Assembly: GCA_016286785.1 (NCBI GenBank)
Contig: JAEEUB010000002.1
Location: 19,557-83,556 of the forward strand
Reading direction: 5' to 3'
Length of the DNA stretch: 64,000 nucleotides
From: Candidatus Saccharimonadota bacterium
GTDB lineage: Bacteria; Patescibacteriota; Saccharimonadia; Saccharimonadales; Saccharimonadaceae
The number at the start of each line of letters is the position of its first letter. The stretch's first letter is position 1. Shown here in pieces: positions 1-10,123 of this stretch. The notes below the pieces were generated by a model, which made no database searches, was not told the DNA's origin, and was given only the letters and a program-made list of their open reading frames with translations. Position numbers and translations under genes: made by a program.

Positions 1-69
1 CGTGATTACTTCGAGGTGAGTGAAGCCGAGAAGGCCAAAATTGAAAATGCCCCAGAAGTAAAATTCTAA
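1..69 (+). CDS. lemA: LemA family protein, C-terminal end only
   Basis: The window opens inside a reading frame that ends with 22 residues (RDYFEVSEAEK...APEVKF) and a TAA. A C-terminus of the form F-x-A/V-S-E-A-E-K...P-x-V-x-F is characteristic of LemA proteins, membrane-anchored helical proteins of unknown exact role. The next gene, htpX, starts 2 bases later; lemA-htpX pairs are common in bacteria, which supports the call. Only the tail is visible, so domains and start cannot be judged. Confidence 0.75.
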   Translation, partial: RDYFEVSEAEKAKIENAPEVKF

Positions 70-70
70 A

Positions 71-929
71 ATGTACAAGCAAATCGCCGAAAACAAGCGT
101 AAAACAATTTATCTTATCCTCGCCTTTGTGGCGATGATAGGTGCAATTGCCGGGATTTTTGCCTGGGTATACGGCGATTGGAAAATTGCCGTATGGACAT
201 TAATTGTAGCTATTTTGTATGCAGTTTTTCAGTATTATTTTGCCGGATCAATTACAATGGCGATGACGGGCGCAAAAGAGATAACCAAAAAGGATAATCC
301 ACGTTTTTACAATATTGTCGAAAATTTATCGATTACTACGGGCCTTCCGATGCCAAAAGTCTGCATTGTAAACGATAAAGCCCCAAACGCCTTCGCCACT
401 GGCCGAGATCCAAAGCACGCTATTGTAGCGGCAACTACTGGGCTTTTAGATATCATGGATAACAAAGAATTAACGGCCGTGATGGCGCACGAAATGTCCC
501 ACGTCAAAAACTATGATATTCGTGTTTCGATGATTGTATTTGGCCTCACCTGCGTGATTGGGCTTATCTCGGATCTTGCCTTTAGAATGATGTTCTACGG
601 CGATCGTAGACGCGAAAACGAAGGGAGCCCGGTGGGTTACGTACTCGTTTTAATAGCGGCATTCTTATCTCCGATACTAGCTAGCCTTGCGCAGATGGCA
701 GTTAGTCGCCAGCGAGAATACCTAGCAGATGCCTCAGCTGTTAATATTACAAGATACCCCGAAGGCATGATTGCCGCCTTAAAAAAGCTTCAATCACACA
801 GTCAACCAATGCATAGTCAAAACATTTCTTCGGAGGCTATGTATATTAATAATCCACTCAAAAAAGGCTTCTTTAGTAATCTTTTCTCTTCGCATCCGCC
901 AATCGAAAAACGCATTGAAAGACTAGAGC

Positions 930-949
<20 letters not shown>
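71..949 (+). CDS. htpX: Zinc metalloprotease HtpX (M48)
   Basis: Membrane-bound M48 zinc endopeptidase of protein quality control. At 292 residues it has normal family length. It has two N-terminal membrane segments (about residues 15-35 and 38-58), the catalytic HEMSH motif (HExxH) near residue 140, two further hydrophobic segments (about 155-170 and 190-210), and the downstream REYLADASA sequence that supplies the third zinc ligand (Glu). It follows lemA by 2 bases and overlaps the next gene by 20 bases, so the three genes probably form one transcript. The membrane topology places the active site on the cytoplasmic side, as known for HtpX. Confidence 0.95.
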
Positions 950-3867
<2,918 letters not shown>

Positions 3868-3892
3868 ATCTAGGCATGGTATAATAAAGCTT

Positions 3893-4550
3893 ATGAATAG
3901 CCGAGGTACTTTTGGAGAAAGAAACCAAAATACAGAAAAAGAAGAAGATTTTGAAGCATTCGTAGAAAAAGTCAGGGAAGCAATCGGGTAGCCGAAACAA
4001 TAAAAGCTGAATATGCAGAAAAACCTATTTTCGAAAAAAATCTAATGCTTAACTTAGTTTTACCAAGTATGGAAAAAGAATTTAGTCCTGGGTCGTGGCA
4101 TCTTAAAGATTTATGGAATTTCAAGATGGGGGTTTCAGACGAAGATATTAAAGAATATATTCTCAAGGCTTTCAACATGGAAACGAATTGTGGAGGATAT
4201 GCTTTAGAAGCAGCTTGTGCGGTTTTTCTAATACCAATAGCCTAGAAGATTCAAAGGATAATATCTTAAGAAAATTTCCATTTGTGAGGGAATATGATTG
4301 GGAAGAACTAGTCCCAGATGAATACTTAGTATTATATCGACATGAGAACGGTGGCGGTGGTCATCACTTTGTTAAATATGCCGATGGCGAGTTTACAGAG
4401 AAATGTGGATGCGAGCCAATAAAAAACCATGAAGGATGGTCGGAATCATATAGGGATTGGTTTGAGGAAATAATTTTCGCAGTGAGTAGAAATCACGATA
4501 TGGTACTACGTGACGAAGACGGAAAAAGAGTTTGGAGTATTATGGTTTAA
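3893..4550 (+). pseudogene. Frameshifted gene of unknown function (two single-base deletions)
   Basis: Three consecutive frames continue one protein. Frame one (3893-3991) begins MNSRGTFGER behind a TATAAT ending 7 bases upstream. It breaks at GGG 3986-3988; adding one G restores EAI-G-V-AETIKAEY. Frame two runs to a T5 run at 4223-4227; adding one T restores AVFSNTNSLEDSKD and joins the frame ending at 4550. The restored product would be about 219 residues, acidic, with no family I recognise; it has a GGGGHHFVKYADG segment, which may suggest a papain-like or NlpC-like fold (weak inference). Both lesions lie in homopolymers, so sequencing error is a real alternative to decay. Confidence 0.65.
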
Positions 4551-4642
4551 AACAAGAATAAGACCCGAATGGCCTATTTTTTATTAGTGATTCTGGGGGG
4601 CAAGATAGAAGAAAGGTTCTACTATTATTGCATAAAAGAAAA

Positions 4643-4722
4643 ACCCCGAGGTATGGGCGCCAGATGGTGCGAACCAACCTCGAGGTAATCCCGAGGTGAG
4701 ACGTATTGGCGTGTACCTCGGA
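4643..4722 (-). terminator. Repeat-rich terminator with alternative CCGAGGT pairings
   Basis: Downstream of the minus-strand gene at 4737-5093 lie four copies of the CCGAGGT/ACCTCGG block: TACCTCGG (4714-4721), CCGAGGT (4691-4697), the palindrome ACCTCGAGGT (4677-4686) and CCCCGAGGT (4644-4652). On the minus strand the last copy reads ACCTCGGGG followed by TTTTTCTTTT, a rho-independent end. Several mutually exclusive stems are possible, for example 4646-4653 with 4714-4721, or 4677-4682 with 4692-4697. Confidence 0.7.
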
Positions 4723-4736
4723 AGTTTCTCTAGTTG

Positions 4737-5093
4737 TTACCCGATCTTGAGATCCTCCTTTCCGACGAGCATGGCAAGTACATTGACATTGGTCTTGCCA
4801 TCGCTGTAAAGATCGGCGGGCGGTACCCATCCACCCTGTGTGAAGATGGGGGTGCTATGCCCCTTTCCGACAGAGATCAGGATGCCCTCCTTTCCCATAT
4901 CGAAAAGAAGCTCGACGATGATGTCCTCGGCCGAGCAGGTCGAGATGGAGGTGGACTCCTCTACCGTGTCGTCGAAGTGTTCGATAGTCGTGACGTAGCG
5001 ACTCCACGTACCGCTACCGCTGTACCTAAACAGTAACTTGCATCCGTGGGGACGGTCGTTGATGAGGATATAGTCGATGGACTTGGTGGCCAT
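4737..5093 (-). CDS. Orphan 118-residue protein, base composition unlike neighbours
   Basis: I do not recognise this protein. It starts MATKSIDYILINDRPHG, looks soluble, mixed alpha/beta, and has no signal peptide or membrane segment. Expression signals are complete: -10 TGCTATAAT (5138-5143 region on the minus strand), a leader of about 38 bases, AAAGGAGG five bases before ATG, and a strong terminator after the stop. Codons end in G or C more often than in flanking genes, which suggests recent acquisition. The overlapping plus-strand frame at 4734-5036 has none of these signals and was left out. Confidence 0.65.
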   Translation of the reverse strand: MATKSIDYILINDRPHGCKLLFRYSGSGTWSRYVTTIEHFDDTVEESTSISTCSAEDIIVELLFDMGKEGILISVGKGHSTPIFTQGGWVPPADLYSDGKTNVNVLAMLVGKEDLKIG

Positions 5094-5130
5094 GGCGGCC
5101 TCCTTTCAACTAGAGTTTAAAGTACTAAGT

Positions 5131-5143
5131 CAACAATATTATA
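5131..5143 (-). promoter_or_regulatory. Promoter of the orphan gene at 4737-5093
   Basis: Read on the minus strand, TGCTATAAT gives an extended -10 with TATAAT at 5138-5143 and an expected start of transcription near 5131. Unlike most promoters in this window it leaves a leader of about 38 bases carrying a Shine-Dalgarno site. Confidence 0.7.
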
Positions 5144-5225
5144 GCACGAATTATCAAAAATGTCAATAGGCAATATGAAAATTAAGTTCAAGGGATTTTT
5201 TATATTGGCAATCTCGGCAGAGTTT

Positions 5226-5312
5226 GTTTTGCGCAAAACGCAAAACAATTCGTGGGGCGTCACCTCAAAAAATCCAGAATGAATTCCGGATTTTATTCGG
5301 TTCCTACCACGA
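5226..5312. repeat. Nested inverted repeats of unknown role
   Basis: A perfect 8-bp inverted repeat GTTTTGCG/CGCAAAAC (5226-5233 and 5239-5246) is followed by an outer 6-bp pair TCGTGG/CCACGA (5250-5255 and 5307-5312) that encloses an inner 7-bp pair AAAATCC/GGATTTT (5269-5275 and 5288-5294). No gene covers this stretch. It lies between the orphan gene's promoter and the tRNA-Glu terminator. It could be a structured RNA, or the remains of a small mobile element. Confidence 0.45.
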
Positions 5313-5352
5313 GCGAACTTTGTTTGCCTCTCGCACAGGACACAAAGATATT

Positions 5353-5378
5353 AAAATAAGCCCTAAAGGGCTTCTTTT
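5353..5378 (-). terminator. Terminator after tRNA-Glu
   Basis: AAGCCC (5358-5363), a TAAA loop and GGGCTT (5368-5373), followed on the minus strand by TTATTTTAA, lies 11 bases beyond the encoded CCA of tRNA-Glu. Confidence 0.75.
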
Positions 5379-5384
5379 ATATCT

Positions 5385-5459
5385 TGGTGACCTCACCGAG
5401 AGTCGAACTCGGATTGACGGGATGAAAACCCGTTGTACTAACCGTTATACTATGAGGCC
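5385..5459 (-). tRNA. tRNA-Glu (anticodon TTC)
   Basis: Complete cloverleaf on the minus strand: acceptor GGCCTCA with TGAGGTC, anticodon stem ACGGG/CCCGT with loop TTTTCAT (anticodon TTC), and a T-arm CCGAG-TTCGACT-CTCGG. CCA is encoded. A TTGGTATAAT element ends 8 bases before the 5' end, so the precursor has almost no leader; a terminator follows. Confidence 0.95.
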
Positions 5460-5483
5460 GTGAGGTTATTATACCAAAAAACC

Positions 5484-5939
5484 TCAGAAATTACAAACGT
5501 AATTATAATCTATCCTATAATCCTTGCGCGAAAATGGGGATTCCGGGAAAAATCTAATCGTCGTGCGCTCAATATCGCAGAACTCGCGAAGCGAATCAGA
5601 AATCCCATTAGTCTTTTCTTGATCATGCAAAATCAGCTGCCGCAACGTGATTGGGGTGAACCCAGTCTCCTTATATCGGTTCATTGTGCTGTTTAAATCT
5701 CCATCAAATTGATCGGAATTAATTAGGTTTTCGTACACATAATTTTCGTAGTAATCCGCTGCTAGGCCCTCGATCCTTGCCTTAGTTAGTGATTCGGGTT
5801 TTAAGAAAAAAGAAATTATTACCGCAACAATCGTAACCAGTATTGCTAGAATTATTACGATTATTATAGTTTTTTGCGTGCCAGAAAGCGGCGCTTTTTT
5901 TCTGACACTATTTTGTTTATGGTTTTTACTATTTGTCAT
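5484..5939 (-). CDS. Single-pass membrane protein of unknown function
   Basis: 151 residues: a basic cytoplasmic start (MTNSKNHKQNSVRKKAPLSG), one strong membrane helix at about residues 24-47 (IIIVIILAILVTIVAVIISFF), and an outside domain of about 100 residues with two cysteines (in EFCDIE and YVCNF) that could form a disulfide. The N-in/C-out layout is shared with three other hypothetical proteins in this window (13926, 18803, 24876). TAAGAT ends 6 bases before ATG, so it is probably leaderless. It is divergent from pyk, sharing a short promoter region of about 45 bases. Confidence 0.75.
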   Translation of the reverse strand: MTNSKNHKQNSVRKKAPLSGTQKTIIIVIILAILVTIVAVIISFFLKPESLTKARIEGLAADYYENYVYENLINSDQFDGDLNSTMNRYKETGFTPITLRQLILHDQEKTNGISDSLREFCDIERTTIRFFPESPFSRKDYRIDYNYVCNF

Positions 5940-5985
5940 ATCAATATCTTACCACAAAAGTTTTTTTTGTAGTAAAATAGTACTC

Positions 5986-7419
5986 ATGAATAGGTTTTTT
6001 AAGCGAACGAAAATACTGGCCACGATTGGTCCAGCCACTAATTCTGCCGAAATGATTGAAAAGATTATTATGGCCGGAGTTAACGGCTGCCGCATGAACT
6101 GCTCTCATGGTTCAAACGCCGAGCGCGACCAACAAATCAAATGGATTAGGGCGGCGGCGGAGAAAAAAGGTCGCACTGTGGCTATTCTGCAAGATTTGCA
6201 GGGCCCCAAGATTCGCCTGGGAGACATCAAGGATAATCACCTAGACTTAAAAAAGGGTGACGAAGTAATTTTGGAATCAAAAGAGATAGAGCACGACGGC
6301 GGCTTAACTCTTCCTATTCAATACAACATTGCCGAAAAAGTTAAAATCGGCGAATCTCTCTATATGTTTGATGGCAAAATTATTTCCGAAGTCACAGAAA
6401 TCGTTTCTAGTACTGCAGTCAAAGTCAAAATAAAAAACGACGGTTATGTCATGTCTAAAAAAGGCATCAATCTACCCGACACAGACTTTGGTGGCGACAT
6501 CTTAACACCTAAAGATATGGCAGACATCGAATATGGCGCAAATTGTGATTTTGATTATGTCTCCTTGTCATTTGTACAGTCGGCGGGCGATATTGAGAAG
6601 TTAAAACAAATTCTATTATCACATGGCTCTACCGCTAAGGTGATCGCAAAAATCGAAACCAAAAAAGCGATTGAAAGCGATGAAAAACTAGAAGAAATCG
6701 TTAAGGCCGCTGATGGTGTAATGGTAGCCCGTGGAGATATGGCCGTTGAAGCTGGAGCAGAAGTTGTGCCAATCGTGCAGCGTAAATTGGTTGCGCTTTG
6801 TCGCGCTCATGCTAAGCTCTGTATCGTGGCTACGCAAATGTTTAGTTCTATGGTAGACAACCCCACACCCACTAGGGCTGAGGTTTCTGACGTCTCCACC
6901 GCTGTTGCCCAAGGTACAGATGCCGTAATGTTATCCGATGAAACCGCGGTTGGTCACTATCCAGTGGAGACAATCAAAGAAATGAGCAAAGTCATCTCTT
7001 ATACTCAAAACCATTCAAGAGTTGCTACGATTTCTCAAAAGCCGGAAGGTGGAAAGTCGAAGGTTTACGATGCAATATCATATACTGCAGCAAGGCTTGC
7101 TGAACAAATTGAAGCGGATATTATTGTGTGTCAAACCGCTTCCGGTATAACCGCCACCACGATGGCAGCCAGTCGCCCCAATGTACCAATCGTAACCGCC
7201 GCCTCCAACCAAAGAGTCGCAAACCAGCTTGCGCTAATCTATGGCAATTCAGCTTATTGCAGATCCTACTCAGAAAACTATGGCTACGAGCTAGCAGAAG
7301 AGTTAAAACGAGATAAACGCGTCAAGAGTTCACGCGGCGAAAAAGATTTATTAGTCGTTATAGTCTCTGGTGATCGCGACAAAGCCGGCACAAATACTAT
7401 TAAAGTTAGATACGTCTAA
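5986..7419 (+). CDS. pyk: Pyruvate kinase
   Basis: Converts phosphoenolpyruvate and ADP to pyruvate and ATP. I start it at MNRFFKRTKILATIGPATN (477 residues), because TAAAAT ends 7 bases upstream and the longer frame from 5878 lies antisense to the divergent membrane gene. Family motifs: TIGPATN, NCSHG (about 42-46), LQDLQGPKIRLG, the catalytic region IAKIETKKAIE with the active-site Lys, VMVARGDMAVE, and ATQMFSSM...PTRAEVSDVSTAV. A normal C-terminal domain is present. pgk lies convergently 9 bases downstream, so two ATP-forming glycolytic steps sit side by side. Confidence 0.97.
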   Translation: MNRFFKRTKILATIGPATNSAEMIEKIIMAGVNGCRMNCSHGSNAERDQQIKWIRAAAEKKGRTVAILQDLQGPKIRLGDIKDNHLDLKKGDEVILESKEIEHDGGLTLPIQYNIAEKVKIGESLYMFDGKIISEVTEIVSSTAVKVKIKNDGYVMSKKGINLPDTDFGGDILTPKDMADIEYGANCDFDYVSLSFVQSAGDIEKLKQILLSHGSTAKVIAKIETKKAIESDEKLEEIVKAADGVMVARGDMAVEAGAEVVPIVQRKLVALCRAHAKLCIVATQMFSSMVDNPTPTRAEVSDVSTAVAQGTDAVMLSDETAVGHYPVETIKEMSKVISYTQNHSRVATISQKPEGGKSKVYDAISYTAARLAEQIEADIIVCQTASGITATTMAASRPNVPIVTAASNQRVANQLALIYGNSAYCRSYSENYGYELAEELKRDKRVKSSRGEKDLLVVIVSGDRDKAGTNTIKVRYV

Positions 7420-7428
7420 CCATAAAAC

Positions 7429-8481
7429 CTAATTATCTAGGGCCTTAATTCCTGGCAATTCTTTGCCAAGTAAGTATTCTAGGGTAGCGCCACCACCGGT
7501 TGAGATTAGAGAATAGCTTAAATTGGGATGAATTTTTACTAAATTTTCAACGAATCCAGTCGTATCACCTCCGCAAACAATAGTTGTTGCATCCTTTTTT
7601 TCGCCCATCACTTCGGCGACAATCGTAGAAGCAGTGGCGTAAGCCGGATCTTCAGCATACCCCAGCAATCCGTTCCAAATTATAGTTTTAGAATCGATGA
7701 TTAAGTCGGTAAATTTAGTGGTTGAAATTGGTCCGATGTCTAGTTTCTCACCGGCAGAATTTTCGTCAAAGTCATCGGCTACGTACACTTTTTTGTCGTC
7801 GTTTTTATATCCATCGGCAGCAATTTTCCCACCAACCGCAATGCGGTCAAACTTTTTTGACATACCCTCAATTAGTGGCGCTTTATCGGATACTTTGGCA
7901 CCGCCCACAATCAGAAGAGCTGGATGCGTTGGATTTTTTAAAACGCCGGAAAGGTTTGTTATCTCTTTTTCGACCAGTAAACCAGCGCATGACGGCAGTA
8001 GCCTTGTAATTGCATCCGTAGAAGCGTGCGCACGGTGAAGCACCGCAAAACCATCCTGCACAAACATGTCTGCACGAGTAGCCTTAGCGACAGCCTTAGC
8101 AAATTCATCTGAGTTTTCCTCCTCGCCAGGATTAAAACGCAGGTTTTCTAGGAGCGCAACTTTGACTTCTTCTGGAATTTTGAAATCTAAATCCTTGTCG
8201 GGCAATGGATAAAAACCAGTCTTAACGCCTGATAACATCTTCGAAAGCGCATCAAAAACGGGCTTCATGCTATACTCGGAATTTACCTTGCCCTCTGGCC
8301 GACCAAGGTGGGATATGAGGATAACGCGATTTGCTCCATGTTCCAGCAAATAATTAATAGTCGGTAGGCTCGAACGGATTCTTAGGTCGTCGGTAATCAC
8401 GCCGTCTTTAATCGGAACATTATAGTCTACTCTTACTAAAACGTTTTTGCCTTTAAAATCTAAATCACTAAGTTTTTTCAT
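7429..8481 (-). CDS. pgk: Phosphoglycerate kinase, internally shortened
   Basis: Transfers phosphate from 1,3-bisphosphoglycerate to ADP. At 350 residues it is about 45 shorter than usual. N-terminal motifs are normal: VLVRVDYNVPIKDG, the ISHLGRPEG substrate loop, LLENLRFNPGEE, RAHAST. In the nucleotide-binding domain GGAKVSDK is present, but the segment that normally follows IGGGMA (TFL..GxxIGxSLxExD and its helix) is missing: VGGKIAADGYKNDDKK runs directly into VADDF. VWNG-type (IIWNGLLGYAE), GGDTTG and STGGGA motifs are kept, so it is probably active. TATAAT ends 6 bases before ATG (leaderless). It is divergent from the HTH-MurA gene. Confidence 0.95.
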   Translation of the reverse strand: MKKLSDLDFKGKNVLVRVDYNVPIKDGVITDDLRIRSSLPTINYLLEHGANRVILISHLGRPEGKVNSEYSMKPVFDALSKMLSGVKTGFYPLPDKDLDFKIPEEVKVALLENLRFNPGEEENSDEFAKAVAKATRADMFVQDGFAVLHRAHASTDAITRLLPSCAGLLVEKEITNLSGVLKNPTHPALLIVGGAKVSDKAPLIEGMSKKFDRIAVGGKIAADGYKNDDKKVYVADDFDENSAGEKLDIGPISTTKFTDLIIDSKTIIWNGLLGYAEDPAYATASTIVAEVMGEKKDATTIVCGGDTTGFVENLVKIHPNLSYSLISTGGGATLEYLLGKELPGIKALDN

Positions 8482-8533
8482 AAAATCATTATAGCATATT
8501 CATAGATTATTCATTATGTGATATAATCATTCC

Positions 8534-10084
8534 ATGAAGAAAAACGACAGATACCAACAATTGATTGGTAAAACTATTGAACGATTAAGGCTTAAAAAAG
8601 GTTGGACTCAGGATGATTTAGCCAAGGCAGTAGGCTCCTCTCAGTCGGCAATCCACCGGATCGAGAAGGGCGGGCAAAATATCTCTCTCTCAATGGTTAA
8701 CAAGCTTTCCAGAGCACTTGGTAACCAAATTCTCTCTGTTAACGACTCTGTCTCTCAAAGTTTCCGTATTAATGGGGGTAGGGAATTATCGGGCGAAATC
8801 ACAATTAATACGTCTAAAAATGCTGCCGTTGGCTTGCTTTGTGCTTCGCTCTTAAACGAGGGACGAACGGTTCTACATAACGTTGCTAGGATTGAGGAAG
8901 TATTTAGAATCATTGAAGTATTAGAGTCTATTGGGGTAAAATGTCATTGGCAAAACCACCGAAAAGACTTAGAGATTATATCACCACGCGAATTAAAAAT
9001 CGATGAGATGGATATTGAGGCGGCACGAAAAACCCGCACCATCATCATGTTTTTAGGTCCACTTTTGCATCGCCTAGATAAATTCCGAATCCCTTATGCG
9101 GGCGGCTGTTCACTTGGTGTCCGCACGGTTGAGCCACACTTAAAGGCGCTAGAAAGCTTTGGCCTTAAAGTCGATGCCGAGACTAATTGTGGTTTTTACG
9201 AGGTGGAAGTCGATCAAGAGATTTTGCACGATAAATCCGATCGTTATATCGTACTAACTGAGCGTGGCGATACTGTTACGGAAAATGTTTTGATGGCCGC
9301 TGCAATGTTTCCCGGCAAAACCACAATTGTTGGCGCTTCACCAAATTATATGGTGCAGGATGTTTGCTTCTTTCTGGAAAAACTGGGCGTTAAAATCTCT
9401 GGAATCGGAACCACGAGGTTGGTTATAAAAGGACGATCTAGATTTAATTACGATGTAGAATATTCGATTTCCGAAGATCCAATTGAGGCGATGAGCTTTA
9501 TTGCGGCCGCTCTAGTTACAAATTCAGAAATTACCTTACGACGAGCCCCAATCGAATTTTTGGAGCTTGAGCTAGAAATCTTAAAAAACATGCATGCAAA
9601 ATTCGAAAAATCCGAAGAATATTTGTCAGCCAACGAGCGCACAAGACTAGTGGATCTTACGATTGAAAAATCCCGCCTTGTAGCACCGATTGATAAAGTC
9701 CACCCAATGCCATTTCCGGGGTTAAATATTGACAATTTGCCATTTTTCTCTGTAATCGCCGCTGTAGCCGAAGGCCGAACTTTAATTCACGATTGGGTAT
9801 TTGAGAATCGCGCAGTCTATATTACAGAACTCGCAAATCTAAACGTGAAGGTCGATCTTCTTGATGCGCATCGAGTGTATATTGAGGGTCCAACAAATTG
9901 GCGCCCCACGGAACTAGTAGCGCCACAGGCCTTACGCCCCGCGGTTGTCATTCTAATTGGGATGCTAGCTGCGCCAGGCACATCAATTCTTAGAAATATC
10001 TATCCAATCAATCGAGGCTATCAGGACTTTGCCGCAAGACTTCGCCAATTAGGCGCCGACATAGAGCCACTAATCGGAATATAA
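8534..10084 (+). CDS. murA: MurA-like enolpyruvyl transferase fused to an N-terminal XRE HTH domain
   Basis: 516 residues. Residues about 8-62 form an XRE/Cro helix-turn-helix (GWTQDDLAKAVGSSQSAIHRIEKG). From about 75 on it is a MurA/EPSP-synthase fold: it starts RINGGRELSGEITINTSKNAA and has the loop AGGCSLGVRTVEPH with the Cys equivalent to the MurA PEP-binding cysteine, so it is likely active in UDP-GlcNAc enolpyruvyl transfer, the first committed peptidoglycan step. MurA normally has about 420 residues with no DNA-binding part, so a regulator-enzyme role is possible. TATAAT ends 6 bases before ATG. No frame break exists between the domains. Confidence 0.9.
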   Translation: MKKNDRYQQLIGKTIERLRLKKGWTQDDLAKAVGSSQSAIHRIEKGGQNISLSMVNKLSRALGNQILSVNDSVSQSFRINGGRELSGEITINTSKNAAVGLLCASLLNEGRTVLHNVARIEEVFRIIEVLESIGVKCHWQNHRKDLEIISPRELKIDEMDIEAARKTRTIIMFLGPLLHRLDKFRIPYAGGCSLGVRTVEPHLKALESFGLKVDAETNCGFYEVEVDQEILHDKSDRYIVLTERGDTVTENVLMAAAMFPGKTTIVGASPNYMVQDVCFFLEKLGVKISGIGTTRLVIKGRSRFNYDVEYSISEDPIEAMSFIAAALVTNSEITLRRAPIEFLELELEILKNMHAKFEKSEEYLSANERTRLVDLTIEKSRLVAPIDKVHPMPFPGLNIDNLPFFSVIAAVAEGRTLIHDWVFENRAVYITELANLNVKVDLLDAHRVYIEGPTNWRPTELVAPQALRPAVVILIGMLAAPGTSILRNIYPINRGYQDFAARLRQLGADIEPLIGI

Positions 10085-10123
10085 TTCGCTATCAAACTAC
10101 TAGTTCTTTGCTATAATAAAACA

